Both the position numbers and the translations under genes were made by a program. The notes beneath the pieces were generated by a model. It saw only the letters and a list, made by a program, of their open reading frames with translations. It did not search any database and was not told the origin of the DNA. Below are positions 12,960 through 25,960 of a stretch of 64,000 bases of DNA, one piece after another. The stretch is from Stratiolaelaps scimitus (Eukaryota > Arthropoda > Arachnida > Mesostigmata > Laelapidae), in contig JABWDB010000004.1 of the NCBI GenBank assembly GCA_019614645.1, forward strand, positions 23,994,001-24,058,000. The letters run 5' to 3'. Position 1 is the stretch's first letter; every line of letters starts with the position of its first letter.

Positions 12960-14345
12960 TCGTGGGGGAAGAAGTTAACTCGAAGTTAACCCATATAACG
13001 GCTGAACGAAGGCGTAGGGATCAGCCTTGGACTGTCATCAGACTCCTCTGGCTGAAGCCAGAGATGACTCGGAAACGGGGAACCAGGTCGTGAATGGCCT
13101 TTGAAGTGGGTGGAGGAGTTGATAGTGGCGATGCTTGGCGAGGCCGTGAGAGAACGGCGACAGAGTCTTTCAGGACAGGGTTCCACAATTTCGTGGTTGG
13201 AATTGGATTTGCGAAAGAACGCCATGAGAGCCCTGCCCCCGCCTTCACTCGTTCGCCGAACGAGACCTGTCGACGCTAAAGACGATGCAGGGGCGACCAT
13301 TCCACCTCTACGCTGGAAACAGGCTGATATAGGTTGGTGGTACCCCGGCTGCGGCAGAGATCGACGAAGTGCGAGTCGCTAACGGTTCTTTGGTGGCGCG
13401 CGAGCTCGGGGCCCAACTGGCTGGTTCCTTCTTTGTCTTTCGTGCGAATCGCCTTAGAGAGGAGGAATGACGGGTTCCACCACCTCTCTACCGTCGACCC
13501 TGAAAAGGGGGCGAAGTCGACGAAGAGAAACGAGAGAAAAAAGCCGCCTCGATGGAGTACGAAGGCAAGCTGGAGCGTCAGGCAGCCCGCAGCCGTTTTG
13601 CCTTGCAGAAAAACGCGAATGGCGGTAGTGGTACGAGGATAGAGACGGGGTGCAAGATGAGCGGGTGCAGAAATTCCGGCAGCGACCATGGCGGCGGCTC
13701 TGCCGGCACCGGAGGGCCCAACGGTGGCCAGCACTTCGATAGATGCGCGCGGTCGTTCAGCGCCGCCGCCACCTCCCTCCCGGAAGGAACTGCGTCTCAC
13801 ACTAAGGCATTAGTGTGAGACTTGTGGGCTTTGGCCGTCGTCGAGTCGTGGCTTTGCAGTTGTCGCTCGGCTCGGCAACGTTCAGGTTGACGATGGGCTT
13901 GGAAGGGGCTTGGCTTCGTTCGGAGCGAAGGAAAGGATGCAATTGGTAGTAGAGAATTGCGGACCCGTCGACCGGTCCGATCCAGCGCGCTACTACCATT
14001 ACTGCTGCTTCTGCTGCAGTCGCCACCGCCACCGCCGCCACTATGCTTGTTTGCTATAGCAGGAGTGCTGCGCGGTAGAGCATAGTAGAGCGTCTCCCCA
14101 GAGGTTAGCTTTGCCCGAGGCAGCCAAAGGAGCCGAACGAACAAATACCGGTGTTTTGTGCCGGTACTTTCGCCTTCGACGCAGAAACGATGGCCGGTTG
14201 CTGTTGGCGATATGTAAGGGCACCACCGCTTCTAAGCTATTACTACTGGTGGCGCCTCTCCTGTTGAAGACGAGCCCCGATTGGGGACTCGATTCGGGCG
14301 CAAAGGTGGGTAAGAACGAACGATAAAGGAGGAGAAGCTTTACGA
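12960..14345. other. CpG-rich, ORF-shadowed block
   Basis: GC-rich sequence with CCG/GGC trinucleotide runs and overlapping ORFs on both strands (174 codons minus at 13276-13800, and others). None resembles a known protein. It contains the 12-bp inverted repeat at 13794-13821. Function unknown; regulatory or 5'-UTR sequence are possibilities. Confidence 0.5.
13794..13821. repeat. 12-bp perfect inverted repeat with 4-base loop
   Basis: gtctcacactaa at 13794-13805 and its reverse complement at 13810-13821 flank ggca. It lies inside a CpG-rich block. Confidence 0.8.
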
Positions 14346-14712
14346 CGGCAGCGACGCCCCTAAATCGTCCTTAAAATTGCGACTACCCGCTGGAAGAACC
14401 ACTGGTTTGTGTCATCTGTTTACCATACAACTGAAAATTCTTTAAAAACACAGCATTCGTTGCGTGGATTATACACGTCAATAAACGAATGTATGTATAT
14501 ATACAAGATGACGATATCTGAAGATTGGCACGACTTATTCGAGTAGCACCTAAACATGAATCATAAACAAATAAGATCTTTATTTAACAATACGGTAAAC
14601 AATAATTCCTACACTAATAAACCATCTATATCCGCTGTAATGTTTTAAAATATTCTACCACCCTTTTTGGAAAATCAAGGAGCATTTTAATTGAACGATC
14701 AGAGAAAGTAGT

Positions 14713-14756
14713 AAGTTAGTAATACCTTGTTTCAAAGTTAGTAATACCTTGTTTCA
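14713..14756. repeat. 22-bp perfect tandem duplication
   Basis: The 22-base unit beginning aagttagtaataccttgt occurs twice head to tail (14713-14734 and 14735-14756) without mismatch. A recent local duplication is the simplest reading. Confidence 0.85.
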
Positions 14757-15314
14757 CGAATTACGCAGCTCGTCGAATGCAACTAGGTAGGGGCGAGACA
14801 AACAGTATGATTATGCGTGTAACAAGATTGTGCGGCACCGTAGGGTGGGGTAGATCGTGCACGTACGTAGATCGTGCCCAATACGGCATCTCTATCCGAA
14901 AAATTTTCTACCAAAACGAGAGAAAATAGAAACATAAAAATCAATCAGAGAAAAAAATACCACGAAAGCCGCCTTGTGCACACGGAACACTAGCCTACAA
15001 CTATAACACAATGGATAGCAGTATAATGGTAGTACGATTGTCGTAGGCGTTTGGCGTAGCCTCTCTATATTCTTTTCCGTGGTACTTTAGGCGCCAAATC
15101 CTTCTTGAAGTTGGTCGGCGCTGGGCGGCGCAGAAACGCTCCGGAAATGGCGTTGGCGAGTTATAGCCAGTGGAGGCATCGCGTAGAGCGGCGCAGACCG
15201 TAGAGATCCGGGAGCAGCAGTAGTAGCTGGCCATAGTATGAGAGTATGACTATTATTTCTCGGGGGGCGACGGATATATTTATAGCCGAATAATATACAC
15301 TTATACACAGGCCC

Positions 15315-15339
15315 ATATTATATATATATATATATATAT
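15315..15339. repeat. (TA)n microsatellite
   Basis: Uninterrupted TA dinucleotides. Confidence 0.85.
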
Positions 15340-15938
15340 CGGACCATGACTCCTCTGAACTTCTTTGTGGCATTTATATTTTGGCTTTACGTATCCGCAG
15401 GGAGCTGCAAGCAGCGAATCCGCGCTTCGATAACATAACAATTATAATATTTATGCGTCAGTCCATGATCACTGTGCGGCCAGTGGTTGACATTGGTTTC
15501 CCTACGTGTCAACGCTGCCCAAAGTGTTTGCATACGTTTAAGAAACAGCAATCCGAAGTACCTTTCGAAAATCAGATTTACACCGGTTAATAAAAACGGT
15601 AACTGGTATTCCGTTAGACCTAGCGCACGTACCGATAAGCGTCGATTTGTACTTGTTGAATATCAGCCTGCGACTGATACTGTGTTTTCCGACCCCACCA
15701 ACAATAAGATCGAAAGCATCTATTAATCTCAGTCCACGTCTAAGTGATGTAACAACACAACCAAAATAAGAAAGCCAATACGATAGATCTATGAAAAGCG
15801 ATATGACGAAACTAAGAAAGAAGCAAGCAATGACGCACCACTTAAAGCATCTTAAACTACGCAGCAATTACGAAAGCCGAAGACTGACCACGATAGTGGG
15901 TCAAGGTGGGCGCTACAACAACATCTAGATAGAAAAGC

Positions 15939-15960
15939 GGAAAACACTGAAGTGTTTTCC
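15939..15960. repeat. 10-bp perfect inverted repeat
   Basis: ggaaaacact (15939-15948) and agtgttttcc (15951-15960) are exact reverse complements around ga. No T-run follows. Confidence 0.7.
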
Positions 15961-16889
15961 CTCACATACGCTTAAGACCACAAGCATATATAAAGCCACA
16001 ATAAACGAAAGGAAGATACCGGAGCTGGTCGCAGTTGTGAGCTGGTGTCGCTACAGAAGAAAAGTAAAAGACGTGTGTTCATTCTCGCCGTGAGCAGTAT
16101 CTGCAGTCACTTTAACGCAGATCGAATCTACCGCCTTCTAACAGTACTTAACGCTCGAATTGGCAGCCAATGAGCGAGGTTGACGTGATGAATACAAATC
16201 GCTTGAGTAAAAGTCCTCTAAATCACCATGTCAAATATCAAATCCGGAACACGCAATGTCTGATTAGTAACCCCACTGAAGGTGGTGATTGGACGCAAGT
16301 GACCCCTTTTCATCTGCTGTCATTCACCTGTCGGAATTAAGGGTGGCCATTTTACACAGCGCTCCGCCAATCCTTGTATAATAATCGCGTGTCTACTACG
16401 AACGCGTAATATCGCGTAACTACCACGAGCGCCAATCCTTGCGGTAGTGGTAGTCTCGCGACATCGTGGTGACTGACTCAAACGAGCTGGACGTTGCTGA
16501 AACGTGAATGCCGCATAATGTTTTCACAAGATTCAGATAGAAACAGAAAAAGCATGTCCAAACGCGGTTTGATAACGGCCATAACAATTCAAATAATGGC
16601 GTTGATTAGGTCAATATTCAAGTGTTTATTGCTGTTTGTCGCAACGCACGAGTTGCAGCATATTGCATAGCACATGAATTGCTTACACATACATGTAAGC
16701 ACGATCACGCGTCCGATATTAGCATATGTATGTAATAGAATGGACAAAGGCGGCACATGTGTTGACGTACAAGTTATGCGTGCTGAGAACCCTATAGTGG
16801 GTTGAAGGGATGCCGTAAAACGACCATGCTGATGATGGGTGGACAGTCGTGCTGCCTGCTACTACGCACTATTGGTTGTCTGTGCGTAT

Positions 16890-17640
16890 GCCGTTAGCAT
16901 GGGTACTTCCGAGCTTCGATTCCAACGGAAGCTACATAACTGGCTGCACTGAGAAGCGGCCCGACCAGCCAACGGCTACGGAAACCCTTCGTTGGCTCGA
17001 CCGGTGACCCATTGTTTTGGTTGGTCCGTTCTCCACTGTTTGGTGGCCAAGACAACGTGCAGGAAAACAGAAAGCAGAGCGGGACAAAATGAAATGCAGA
17101 AGACGCATATAAGAGGAAACGATGAACGACGATGTGAAACAACGAACAATATCGCGTCGAGCCGTCGGGGGCAAACTGATGGGACTCGGACGCGCTGAGT
17201 GTAGGATCTCCCCGGGGGCGGAGAGGTTTTGGCGAAAGACAGTAACAAAAGACATATTCTTATTCTTTTCTCGTCCTTCTGGCTGCTGCTGCTGCTGGGG
17301 TTACCATCGCCGTTGTCTGTGTGGCCGGCCTCGTAAAATTCTGCCCATCGCCCATAGCAGCCCTCGGTGCCTCGTCGTGCGAGCGTCCCGCCGCTGCCGT
17401 TTCGCTGTTTTATTTTCAAGGCGGGCGAAGGGGTCCCAAGCCCGATGGATAACGGAGCGACGGAAGTCTGCGACCGAAGAGAGTAGAGAGAAGGGACGGT
17501 ATAAGATCAGGTCGGCGGGGCGTAGAGGGGTTCCGGCTGTGGTTCTGTTAGACAACGCCGACAAGGGACAGCGCTGTGGCCGTCGAATTGTAATAACGTG
17601 ACGGCTGCGAGCAACGAGGGTTTAAAACGGCCTCGCAAAC
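16890..17640. other. CpG-rich, ORF-shadowed block
   Basis: Overlapping ORFs on both strands (159 codons plus, 147 codons minus), with a CTG run near 17283-17298. There is no recognisable protein. Confidence 0.5.
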
Positions 17641-19329
17641 GTGTGTGTGCGAGCGTGTCAACGAGGGTCGGTATGTGCCTCGATTTGTAGTCGAGTCGCC
17701 GTTTAAGGCGCAATACATCATCAAATGATCCGGAGAAATAAAAGAGAACTTGTAGACCGAACGAAACAACGGGATCACCGAAACTGAGTGGACGGCTGTC
17801 CAACAAGAAGCACCAGAAGGCACTAACAGGCGAGTCGATTTGTCGAACGGAATGGTTAACTGTTTCTTCTAGAAATAAAAAAGAAAACACGTACAGCTGT
17901 GGCGTGCTTGCGAAACATTTCTGGAGATGTTGATCATTCGGGGAAATGTATTTATCGGTTCGTGTTCGTCATGAACGCGAACCTAGAGGACAGATTCTCT
18001 AGATTCATTACAGACAGCATGAACGGTACTGGCTCAACTGAACGAAGCCGTACATCGGTTAAGCTTATCCGACATCGGTTGTCAGTGTTTGTCATGCAAA
18101 TTAGGCCAAGTAACACTGCAACTTAACACCTACAAGAGGTAAGTAGAAGCCTACATCCCGTTGCAGGCTTGTGTATAGCAGCCTTCTAGAAGTCTGCTTG
18201 CCTATTCAGAGGTACTTGTGCTGCTTCTGTTCCGTCAGTTGCAACCACTGGTACGCGATTGCCTCTGCGATACACTCGGTATGTGTGTGTATGTGTGTTT
18301 ATGCGTGCGTGTATATATATATATATATATATATACAAGCAGCAACAAGCTGTGAGAGTTACAGGACGCTACGCTGAGAGCTACCTGGTAGAGGAGGATG
18401 CTAGTTTCTCTCTCTCGGTCTCTGTGCTAGAAAAGAGCAACAGATTGGGGCTACCCGCAAAGCCCCATCCCATTGGCTGAAAGTGCGGCAGCGCACGCCG
18501 CACCCAGCAGCGAACGCTGGATGCGAGCCAGGCGAACAGCAGCAAACAGGACGGTTGGCAGGAGTTCAGGATTGGACCGGAGCAAATCAGGATAGCACAC
18601 AGGGACAGACAGGCAGGCATCCGATCAACCAGTCGACTACGAGGATGACTGGGGGCACGCGGTGTAGTCAGCCGGCAGCTACTGCTATAGCTCTGCATAG
18701 GGAGTTCTGATGGGCCGAAGAGTATTCACATCTCTTTAGCCCGTCGCCGGAGTGGCTTCATGTGTCTCTCGTAGGCCATCGGCTGCTGTTCAATGGTTTA
18801 GCTGTACAACTGAAACAGAGCAACTGCATACGATGGGGTTTGTAGTGGAACAGAATCTCAGGAGCCACAGCGGGTGCGGTATGTCTACGGTACAACCACG
18901 TCGGCAGTAGCCTGTTTGTCAGTCCAATTCAGCCGTTGCGTAGAGCAGAGTTTGTTGCCATGCGGATATGCCCATACATCGAGAGAGCCATTTGTCAATG
19001 ACAAAACGCTGTGTGTGGGGGGGGGGTCACAAACTCATGTGTACATTTGTGCTAAACATCTGAAATTATAAGAACATTGGTCGACATTGGTCCATCAGTT
19101 GTCCGTGCAAAATACCGGCTTATGTACGTGGCAAACGTCCACAGGGTTTTTTCGTAAAATTTAAACCTTGACAACGCACCACTTTCTACGCACACGTAAG
19201 CGCTTTTAGACTGTCGCATAGCGTGTTGTGTTTGTAGCCCGGAAATCCTCGCGTTCATAGAATATGATGAGAAATGACCTAACTCTCCATACCTAAAACA
19301 GGCTAATCTGTTAGGGGTTTCTCGGACAG
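17641..19329. other. Spacer without recognisable genes
   Basis: Contains a GT/TA microsatellite (18281-18335) and a 10-base G run (19017-19026). Short ORFs show no domains. Confidence 0.5.
18281..18335. repeat. (GT)n-(TA)n compound microsatellite
   Basis: An imperfect GT/GTAT tract passes into a TA run. Confidence 0.85.
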
Positions 19330-19890
19330 TCGACCAGTGTTTGTTTCATAACTGACCCTCGCCTGTCCATGGTATGCCTCGATACCACTGGCATGGTTTC
19401 AAGAATCTGTGATGTCGGTCACGCTAGACACACATCTGGACTTTCTCCAATAGACCTAGTTATGCGACGACAGGGAAATGTTAACCGTTCCGCAGCCAAA
19501 TAAAGATTTCTAGGGTGTTGAACCCGGAATCAAAAATCATCGCTCTACTCATGGTTTCCATGGAAGAGCCGGACTCAAATAAATGCAGGGCCATTAGCCA
19601 TCCAGATCACGCCACCACCGAATTGTCGATCGGATGTAGACTCTCGAATATTCTACTATAATTTAATGTTTGTACATCATTGTAATACAATCTATCAAAT
19701 AGCGCCGCTAGCCCATTCCTGTAAATCTCGTCGCGTACTAAAGCCCAACCCTCGACATTCTCGTCGACCAATAATTGTCACAGAGTAGTTCCAATGCTCC
19801 AACCCTATCCAATCGTGTTTGCTCTCCACAGCAAACAAATGAAACTCAAACAGTGACATCGCCTCAGTCAGTTTCGGCACATCACGATGT
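19330..19890 (-). pseudogene. Decayed LINE apurinic-like endonuclease domain
   Basis: On the minus strand one frame reads RLTFPCRRITRSIGESPDVCLA and shortly after MPVVSRHTMD. This resembles the C-terminal part of LINE endonucleases (PTF.r...SsSPDvtla, then SDH). A neighbouring frame upstream gives NSVVA, then LHLFESGSSMETMSRAMIF, resembling the 'GDfNAhh...RG..L' block. Frame changes and stops show decay. No reverse transcriptase follows downstream on the minus strand that I can recognise. The call rests on motif order only. Confidence 0.45.
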
Positions 19891-21005
19891 CAACCCAACT
19901 TTGGAATTTCCGCTCTTCTCTCCACTTGTCTCGTGGACATAGACACACTCGAACGCAGCACGATGTTCAGCTCCCTTGCCGGGTAGTCAGTGGGAGAAAT
20001 TTTCTCATATTCCGATCTCCCCTTCGCGACATGTCATTCCCTTGGCGGCAGAAGGGGCAAGGGCAACTCTCCTCTTCAGGCAAAGGCATTTACCGTCATT
20101 TATGTCTGCGTATCACATACACGTGCTCATGTCCATCCTGCCTTTTGACCTCGCTCCGTTGTGGGTACATCATCCTGTAGCCCGTTGTGCATGCGCGATT
20201 ACGAGCACCGCAGAGATGGAAACCGGGAAAGCAACGTCCCGAAGGCAAGGGTCGTAGCGGAGTATAACGCAACACCTGAGGAATGCGCTTGCGGGATCCG
20301 GCGCTAGGCTAAAACCGGGGCAGCTGAGTGACACCGTCGTTGCCTTTCCGTTGGCGCCGGTGTTGTCTGCGACCTCGGGAGTAGACTCTGAAAGTTTCCA
20401 TTCTGGCAGACCGAAGACCTCTTTGTCCCCTGAGCAATATCCGCGGCCAACAGACCTGGACCACGTCGTAGGTGCTCGGCTACTCGCTTTATGCTCGGCG
20501 CCCGCCGCTTACCACGTACCACTTACGGCTTGCATTTCTTTGGAGATGGAATGCCCAGAAGCAATACAATATCATAGAGAACACGTAGTCATTGCTTTCG
20601 ATGCAGAACTCGTTCCTCCACAGGAGGATAGAACCATCACCATCGCGCTGCTCCTGCTATGCACGATGTGGACGAGCTCGATTTCGTGTCCACCGAGGTG
20701 GGTGGTCGTCAACAAGTCCCTGGGTCTGTGAGTGGCTCGAAAGTAGACGCGAGGGTACGTCGCATAAACCATAGATAGAGGCTTTGCCAGTAGGACGCGG
20801 ACGACAACCACGGGGGAATCCAGAAGACGGTGCCCAGCGTTCTTTATCTTCTAAGCATTCTGTCTGTGGGGTGATGCCGCTGAGACAGTAGAGCCCTCAT
20901 GACGTCAACCCCCGCCCTTAGTTTTCTGCCGGTGACGATGGTGGCCACAGTTTCGAAACATCTTTCGTCTGCCGTCGTCCAGAACACGCGCCCACATAAG
21001 ATATA
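19891..21005. other. Spacer between LINE relic and MITE
   Basis: ORFs of 60-126 codons overlap on both strands. Part of this could be an unrecognised 5' portion of the LINE endonuclease relic. No gene seen. Confidence 0.4.
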
Positions 21006-21400
21006 TACAGTGTGTTTGAAAAGTTAGACAAACGCGTTGGAGACTAACCCAAGTTTGTCGTTCCTAAATTAACCTTCCCTCATCGAACTTCTTTCTTTTG
21101 AGCCAGTACAGGTCTAGACTGAATAGTACCGTGTATGTGCAAGCAAAAAATGAGAATCGAACATTTCACGACACTTATCCCTGAGTGTAGCCAACTTTAG
21201 TGGGAAATGTTTAAGAGCTGGTGGGATGTCAGGCAATCGTCTGGGATTATCTCTCAATTTCATATTGTTTGTGTTTGAAAATGTACATCGATACCTGAAT
21301 GCTGTGTCTGCAGGAGAAAAAAAGGGACTCAACAATTCGCTTTACGGTCAAACATTGGCGCGTCGCCCATAGGGTTGCGTAACTTTCCGAACACCCCGTA
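21006..21400. mobile_element. Mariner-like MITE with terminal inverted repeats
   Basis: The left end (from 21006) reads tacagtgtgtttgaaaagtt and the right end, read inward on the opposite strand from 21400, reads tacggggtgttcggaaagtt. About 20 of the first 26 positions match between ends, and both are flanked by TA, the mariner/Tc1 target. The terminal pattern (C-rich/G-rich start, GTGTT, GAAAAGTTA) is that of mariner-family elements. At about 395 bp it is far too short to encode the roughly 340-residue transposase, and no DDD/DDE motif is visible, so it is a non-autonomous copy. Confidence 0.7.
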
Positions 21401-21439
21401 TCACTATGTGTGGTATAGTACGTACAGTGCAAGCACGCA

Positions 21440-22095
21440 TCTGGTGGTCTATCGGCTCCTAGAGCCCATCCCCTTGGGCGTAGCGAAAACTGCGGCACCA
21501 AAGGCGGCATACCGAACGACCGCCCCCCCCAGCCTCGCGGGAACTAGCATAGAAGAAAAAGATCTTCCCGTGGTCGTTTAAATTCCGTCGCGCTCGTCCT
21601 CCTATCTTATCTGTGGGCCGCAGCGGCGTCGGCGGGCTGATTTTGGCTACGGCAGCAGCGGGATCGGCGGCAGTAGGAGCGACGCTGATGATGGTCGGCT
21701 GGTGGACCCCCGTGTTCCTCGCGACTACATAAGAGCGCTCTGTGCTCTTCGTCCATTGCCAGCGCCTCATCTCTGCGCTGCAACCGGCCGACGCCTCTTC
21801 GCAAGGACTCTTCTGAGCAAGGGCCGATAAGTGGTAGAGAAATCTATCTTTCACTATCCGTTCGCCGGCCTGCTACCGCCTGTGCGTGGGCGCAGCCTGC
21901 GTCGTCGGAACTGCCGGGGTGTTCAGCTGAAAGAAAGTTGTCTGCGTCGCTAGCACACGGCCGCTACTGTTGGCTGTTAGCACCGACCGAACACTGAAGA
22001 GGACGAAGAGATAAGGACAACGATATCGACTAATTTTATTACTATCTTCACTTTCTCCGCCGCGACGCCGTTTTGAGTAGAGATCTGCCCGGTTC
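21440..22095. other. CpG-rich, ORF-shadowed block
   Basis: Begins right after the mariner-like MITE. The 131-codon minus ORF at 21459-21854 and its overlaps have no recognisable family. Confidence 0.5.
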
Positions 22096-25000
22096 ATGCC
22101 GTTAGCTGATGATAATAATATCGGTAGTTTTGATCGTGAAAATAATAAGATAAATAACCGCAGTGTTATTAGTTAGTGGATAGCTGCGGAGCTAAGTTGA
22201 AGAAAAAAAAACAACGATTTTTGCGTAGGGAGATTAGGAAACGATACGATGGGCACGGCTGTAATTGGGCCCAGACGGTCTATCGGCCTACAAAAGGACA
22301 AACATTAGCGGAACAATGTGTCCTGATACAATATATGCATAGTTGATCCATCGGTGGCGCTCGATTCAGAGATAATCATCGCATAAGCAAAGGGCACATA
22401 CAGCACAGTCTCCCTAAGGGAGACGCAGAGTAGTGAAGTTCCTGAGCAGAATATTTTCGATTCTCTCAATAAATCCGGCTATCGATATCGCGCATATCAC
22501 GTGCCCGATACCCGCTATGGGAATTGCATAATAACCGTGCAGTACTTGCACTTCTTAGATGTGACGAGTGGTATCAGCGCTACTGAATAACGTCCGTGGC
22601 TATCCTTGAACTACGTTAGAAAAAAAGTGTAGCAATTCTCCAACCGTACATAATTTGGTGCTGAAAGACTTATCTATGGGACCTCTCAATGAGCTGAGAT
22701 TATTTCAATATAGTAACTTCAACTCGACAGCCAACTCAACCGCCACCAAAAATGTCACGTGTATCATTGGCTGAGTTTACTATTATAGAAACGGCTCGGT
22801 AAAGGATGACGTACCCGATACGTGTATAGGCTCATATATACATTTGTGCAGACAGCTACTTCTTGTTATACTCATCTGCGTCGCCTGCAAGCGTCCAAGT
22901 CGTCTTTGCTACTAATGGCAGACAGCCAGCACAAGGGAACAGTCTTTTTTCCCGCTTTTTTTGGCTGACGACCCGGCCGAAGACGACAACACTCATAAGT
23001 ACTCAGTCACGCTTAGGCACAGGGCACCGGATCACCGCGAGCACCTGGATACGCACGGAACACGCCCATTAGAGTGCGGTAGGCAGAAGACTCTTTTGCG
23101 ACATAAAACCCTGAACATGGGTGACACGCTAGATATCTCTTCGAGGGGGAATGGACGAGTCTGGCATCCTGGCTACACGCCCATAGATGTGCAGTAGGGA
23201 CTCGACAAGAAGGGACACACCATACATGCGGACCGCCCGGCCCACCCGGCCCGCCTACGCACTCCTTAGTCGTCGAACTCAGCCCATGCGCTTGTCGCCG
23301 ATATACAGTTAGGCCACGACGCCTAACCCAGGCTGGCCCAAGGGCAGTATTTTTATCCATGTAGGAAGTTGCTGTGTGGAAGGGCAGCAGATGTATGAGC
23401 GCGCCGTTGTGACAGAAAAGCCCCGGGTGCACCTCAGACGCATCTGACTGTCCCCGACAACTGACATGTGTCCTGCCTACGCAGGACTTGCCTAAGCAAC
23501 TCCTGCGGACTACTGCTGCGACTGAGTCTTCTATTAGGACTACTTTCGTCGACTGGCAGCTATAAACATTTGTACGATATTGCAATCGAGAGAAAAAGAG
23601 AGAAACAGATAGGGCATGATGTGGAACTAGAGCGACGCAGCGAGGGATGGCTGAAGGAAGGCCTATGAATGGCCCGTCATAGGAGATTCAACCCTTATGT
23701 CGGCTCAGTGGCATCCCGGGTCGTTCCTCTTGAGCATGCTTAAAAGTGAAATAGCGTATTTATGTGACGATAACGACAAGTCCGCTGTGGACCGGCTACA
23801 TGCACTGGCTCGTACTGACGTCCTTGGTGCTACGGAGCAACTTTGCAGTAGCGCAGACTTGAAATCAGCTCGATAGTTAGAGGGTTGCATATAGAAGGAA
23901 ATTAAAGAAATATCATCATTCCGCCGATAGCCGAGGAGTGATCGGTCCGTCAAAGCCTGTGGCACCTACCATGATTGAACTACGGCGGTACGACTCGGGT
24001 ACATGATTTAAGTGTCGCAAATTGAAATGTTTACCATCGACCACGCTGAGTATACAGGGCCTGATGATGACCTATGGCGGGATAGGATGCATTGCTCGGT
24101 TGCTAGTTTTTGCTTGTTCAGCCACTTGGCGAAAAGTGTTTCAACAAATTACCCGTCCACCGACTGGTACAGAAAAGACTAACGCAAGTCAGTAACAAAG
24201 AGTTGTTAGTTGTCCGAAGCATGCAGCGGAACACAGAAGGGTCGGAGCGGTTGGGTTTTGTGGTCGAGGCTGCTACGAGGCCGTGCGCCTGGGGCTTGCC
24301 TCACCGGCCGCTCGACGCAGGGCAAGTCTGCACGGCCGCTAGTAGCAAGCTAATCGGCTGTCGCCTGCTGCGTTTCGTGTCAGCGTGCGTCGACAGGACC
24401 ACAAGCATGGACGCACGCGGACGAGAACGCGAGAATGACAACACGTGTTAAAGCAGAGCACTATGGCGGAAGCAAATGGCAAACAACGGCCGTCGCTGGG
24501 AACGCGAGGCAGATTTTTCATTATGTCGCTTATTACCCTGTAATAATAAGTCACTATGTGACAGACTGGCCACGTCAGCGGCGGTAAAGTTCTGAGGTGT
24601 CTCTGCCGCGGACGCATGTTTGTCGGTAGATGCACCGAATTTCTTCACCAGCGTTAGACAGATATGAAGTCGTTTTGAAGTAGACATTACGTATATAACA
24701 TAAGGATAATATCACAGTTAATAAACGAAACAATCAGTTGTACTTACTCGGTAGTAAGGACATCCGATGTCCTTAGTAAATAGGTACAAGTGATTGACAA
24801 ACTCCTTCATGGGGCAAAGTGTCGATAAAATCCTGTTCCGCATTTACCTTCACTGCCATTCGCTGAGTCTCGGCACTGATATTCGGCTTAATGACGAGCG
24901 ATGATTGACTTTATCTACTTTTCGTGTTCGTTCGCTGGCTGTTTCGCAACTTTTTTACTTTTAGTCGTTTGCCTTAAAAATAGGGCAGGAGCCAGCTCCC

Positions 25001-25139
25001 CCCCCCCTCCCGATTATTTCCTTCCTCGCGGCATCCCTACTGGCTACCATTGTTCCTTGTCTGTTCCACTAACTAGAATAGAACGATCGTAGTGGTAGTC
25101 GATCGGAGGCGTACATTGCCAACTGGTTGCTGAGAACCG
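22096..25139. other. Spacer without recognisable genes
   Basis: A small palindrome gtctccctaagggagac lies at 22408-22424. The 190-codon minus ORF at 23013-23585 has no recognisable domain and a Gly-Gly-Pro repeat. A C-run lies near 25000. Confidence 0.5.
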
Positions 25140-25960
25140 ACCTCTTGCCATGTTCCCTCTTCTATTTTGTCTATCAGAACCGCTTGGCGATCCGCCACTG
25201 ACTATATCCTCACTGTTCCGCCACGCTTTTCGTACACCAGCAAGCATTTTCTCGTTGGCATTACGAGGCTTCTTTTACACTCAGTTTCGCATCTGCCCTC
25301 TACCCGTCTACCCGTCCATCTACCCGTCTACCCGTCCATCTACCCGTCGCCGTCATTGCTACCGCCGGTGGAACCAGCGACGTCATGGTCGCCGTCTTCG
25401 ATGTTTATAGCAAGAGGGTAGGAGTAAACGGTCCTTGTCGCCCCGAATTAGTCTACCAGACTGTGGGTCCGTTGGTCGGCCTTGCAAGGTTCGGAACCAG
25501 CAAGCTAGGCAGGGAGGAGTTACGACTGCCCAGCTGGGCTCGGTCGCCCGCCCATCCGCCTCTGGTCTCGCTTCTCCTGCCTCGAACGAAGGGGCAAGCC
25601 GACACGCGGCCGCAGCCGAACAAACACAAGCCAACAGCAGCTACCGGAAAGTCAGCTGCTCCGGTGCGAGCGAAGACTGGAGAGCAAGCTCGTAAGCAAG
25701 CGAGTAGATCAATGCGGCGGGATATTTTCGAGGTGGAGGTGCCCGCCAGGGGATGTGATCAGTCCGAGAGAGCTGTCAGTTCCAGGCGGCGCAGCGGCCA
25801 AACGGACCGGCGGCCTCGAGCAGCAGCGCCTCTTTCTGCTATGGCCTACTGCTGATCGACGGAAAGAGCCGGGATATAGTGAGAACGCGAGAAAGAGCAG
25901 AGAGGACATTGCTGACGCTGCTGCTGCTGTTTCTGTTGCAGTTTAGGGATGTGGGGGGTG
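25140..25960. other. CpG-rich, ORF-shadowed block with minisatellite
   Basis: Contains the 20-bp minisatellite at 25301-25349. The 156-codon plus ORF at 25385-25855 is Ala/Arg/Pro-rich, overlaps ORFs on the other strand and resembles no protein. Confidence 0.5.
25301..25349. repeat. 20-bp minisatellite (2.4 units)
   Basis: The unit tacccgtctacccgtccatc occurs at 25301-25320 and 25321-25340, with a partial third to 25349. Each unit is itself two imperfect copies of a tacccgtc core. Confidence 0.85.

Larger units (their letters stand above)
14346..16889. other. AT-rich spacer
   Basis: Holds the 22-bp tandem duplication (14713), a TA run (15315) and a 10-bp hairpin (15939). The minus ORF at 15538-15867 (109 codons) has hydrophobic stretches but no recognisable family. 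Confidence 0.5.

Noticed and set aside
15939..15960. Hairpin considered as a transcription terminator
   Set aside because: There is no T-run after it, and intrinsic terminators are not expected in this nuclear animal-type DNA.
23013..23585. 190-codon minus-strand ORF
   Set aside because: No domain; Gly-Gly-Pro repeats from a GC-rich tract; overlapping ORFs on the plus strand.
24901..25092. Another signal-like ORF start considered as a first exon
   Set aside because: The hydrophobic stretch is followed by a poly-C-encoded Pro run and no phase-1 donor was evident.
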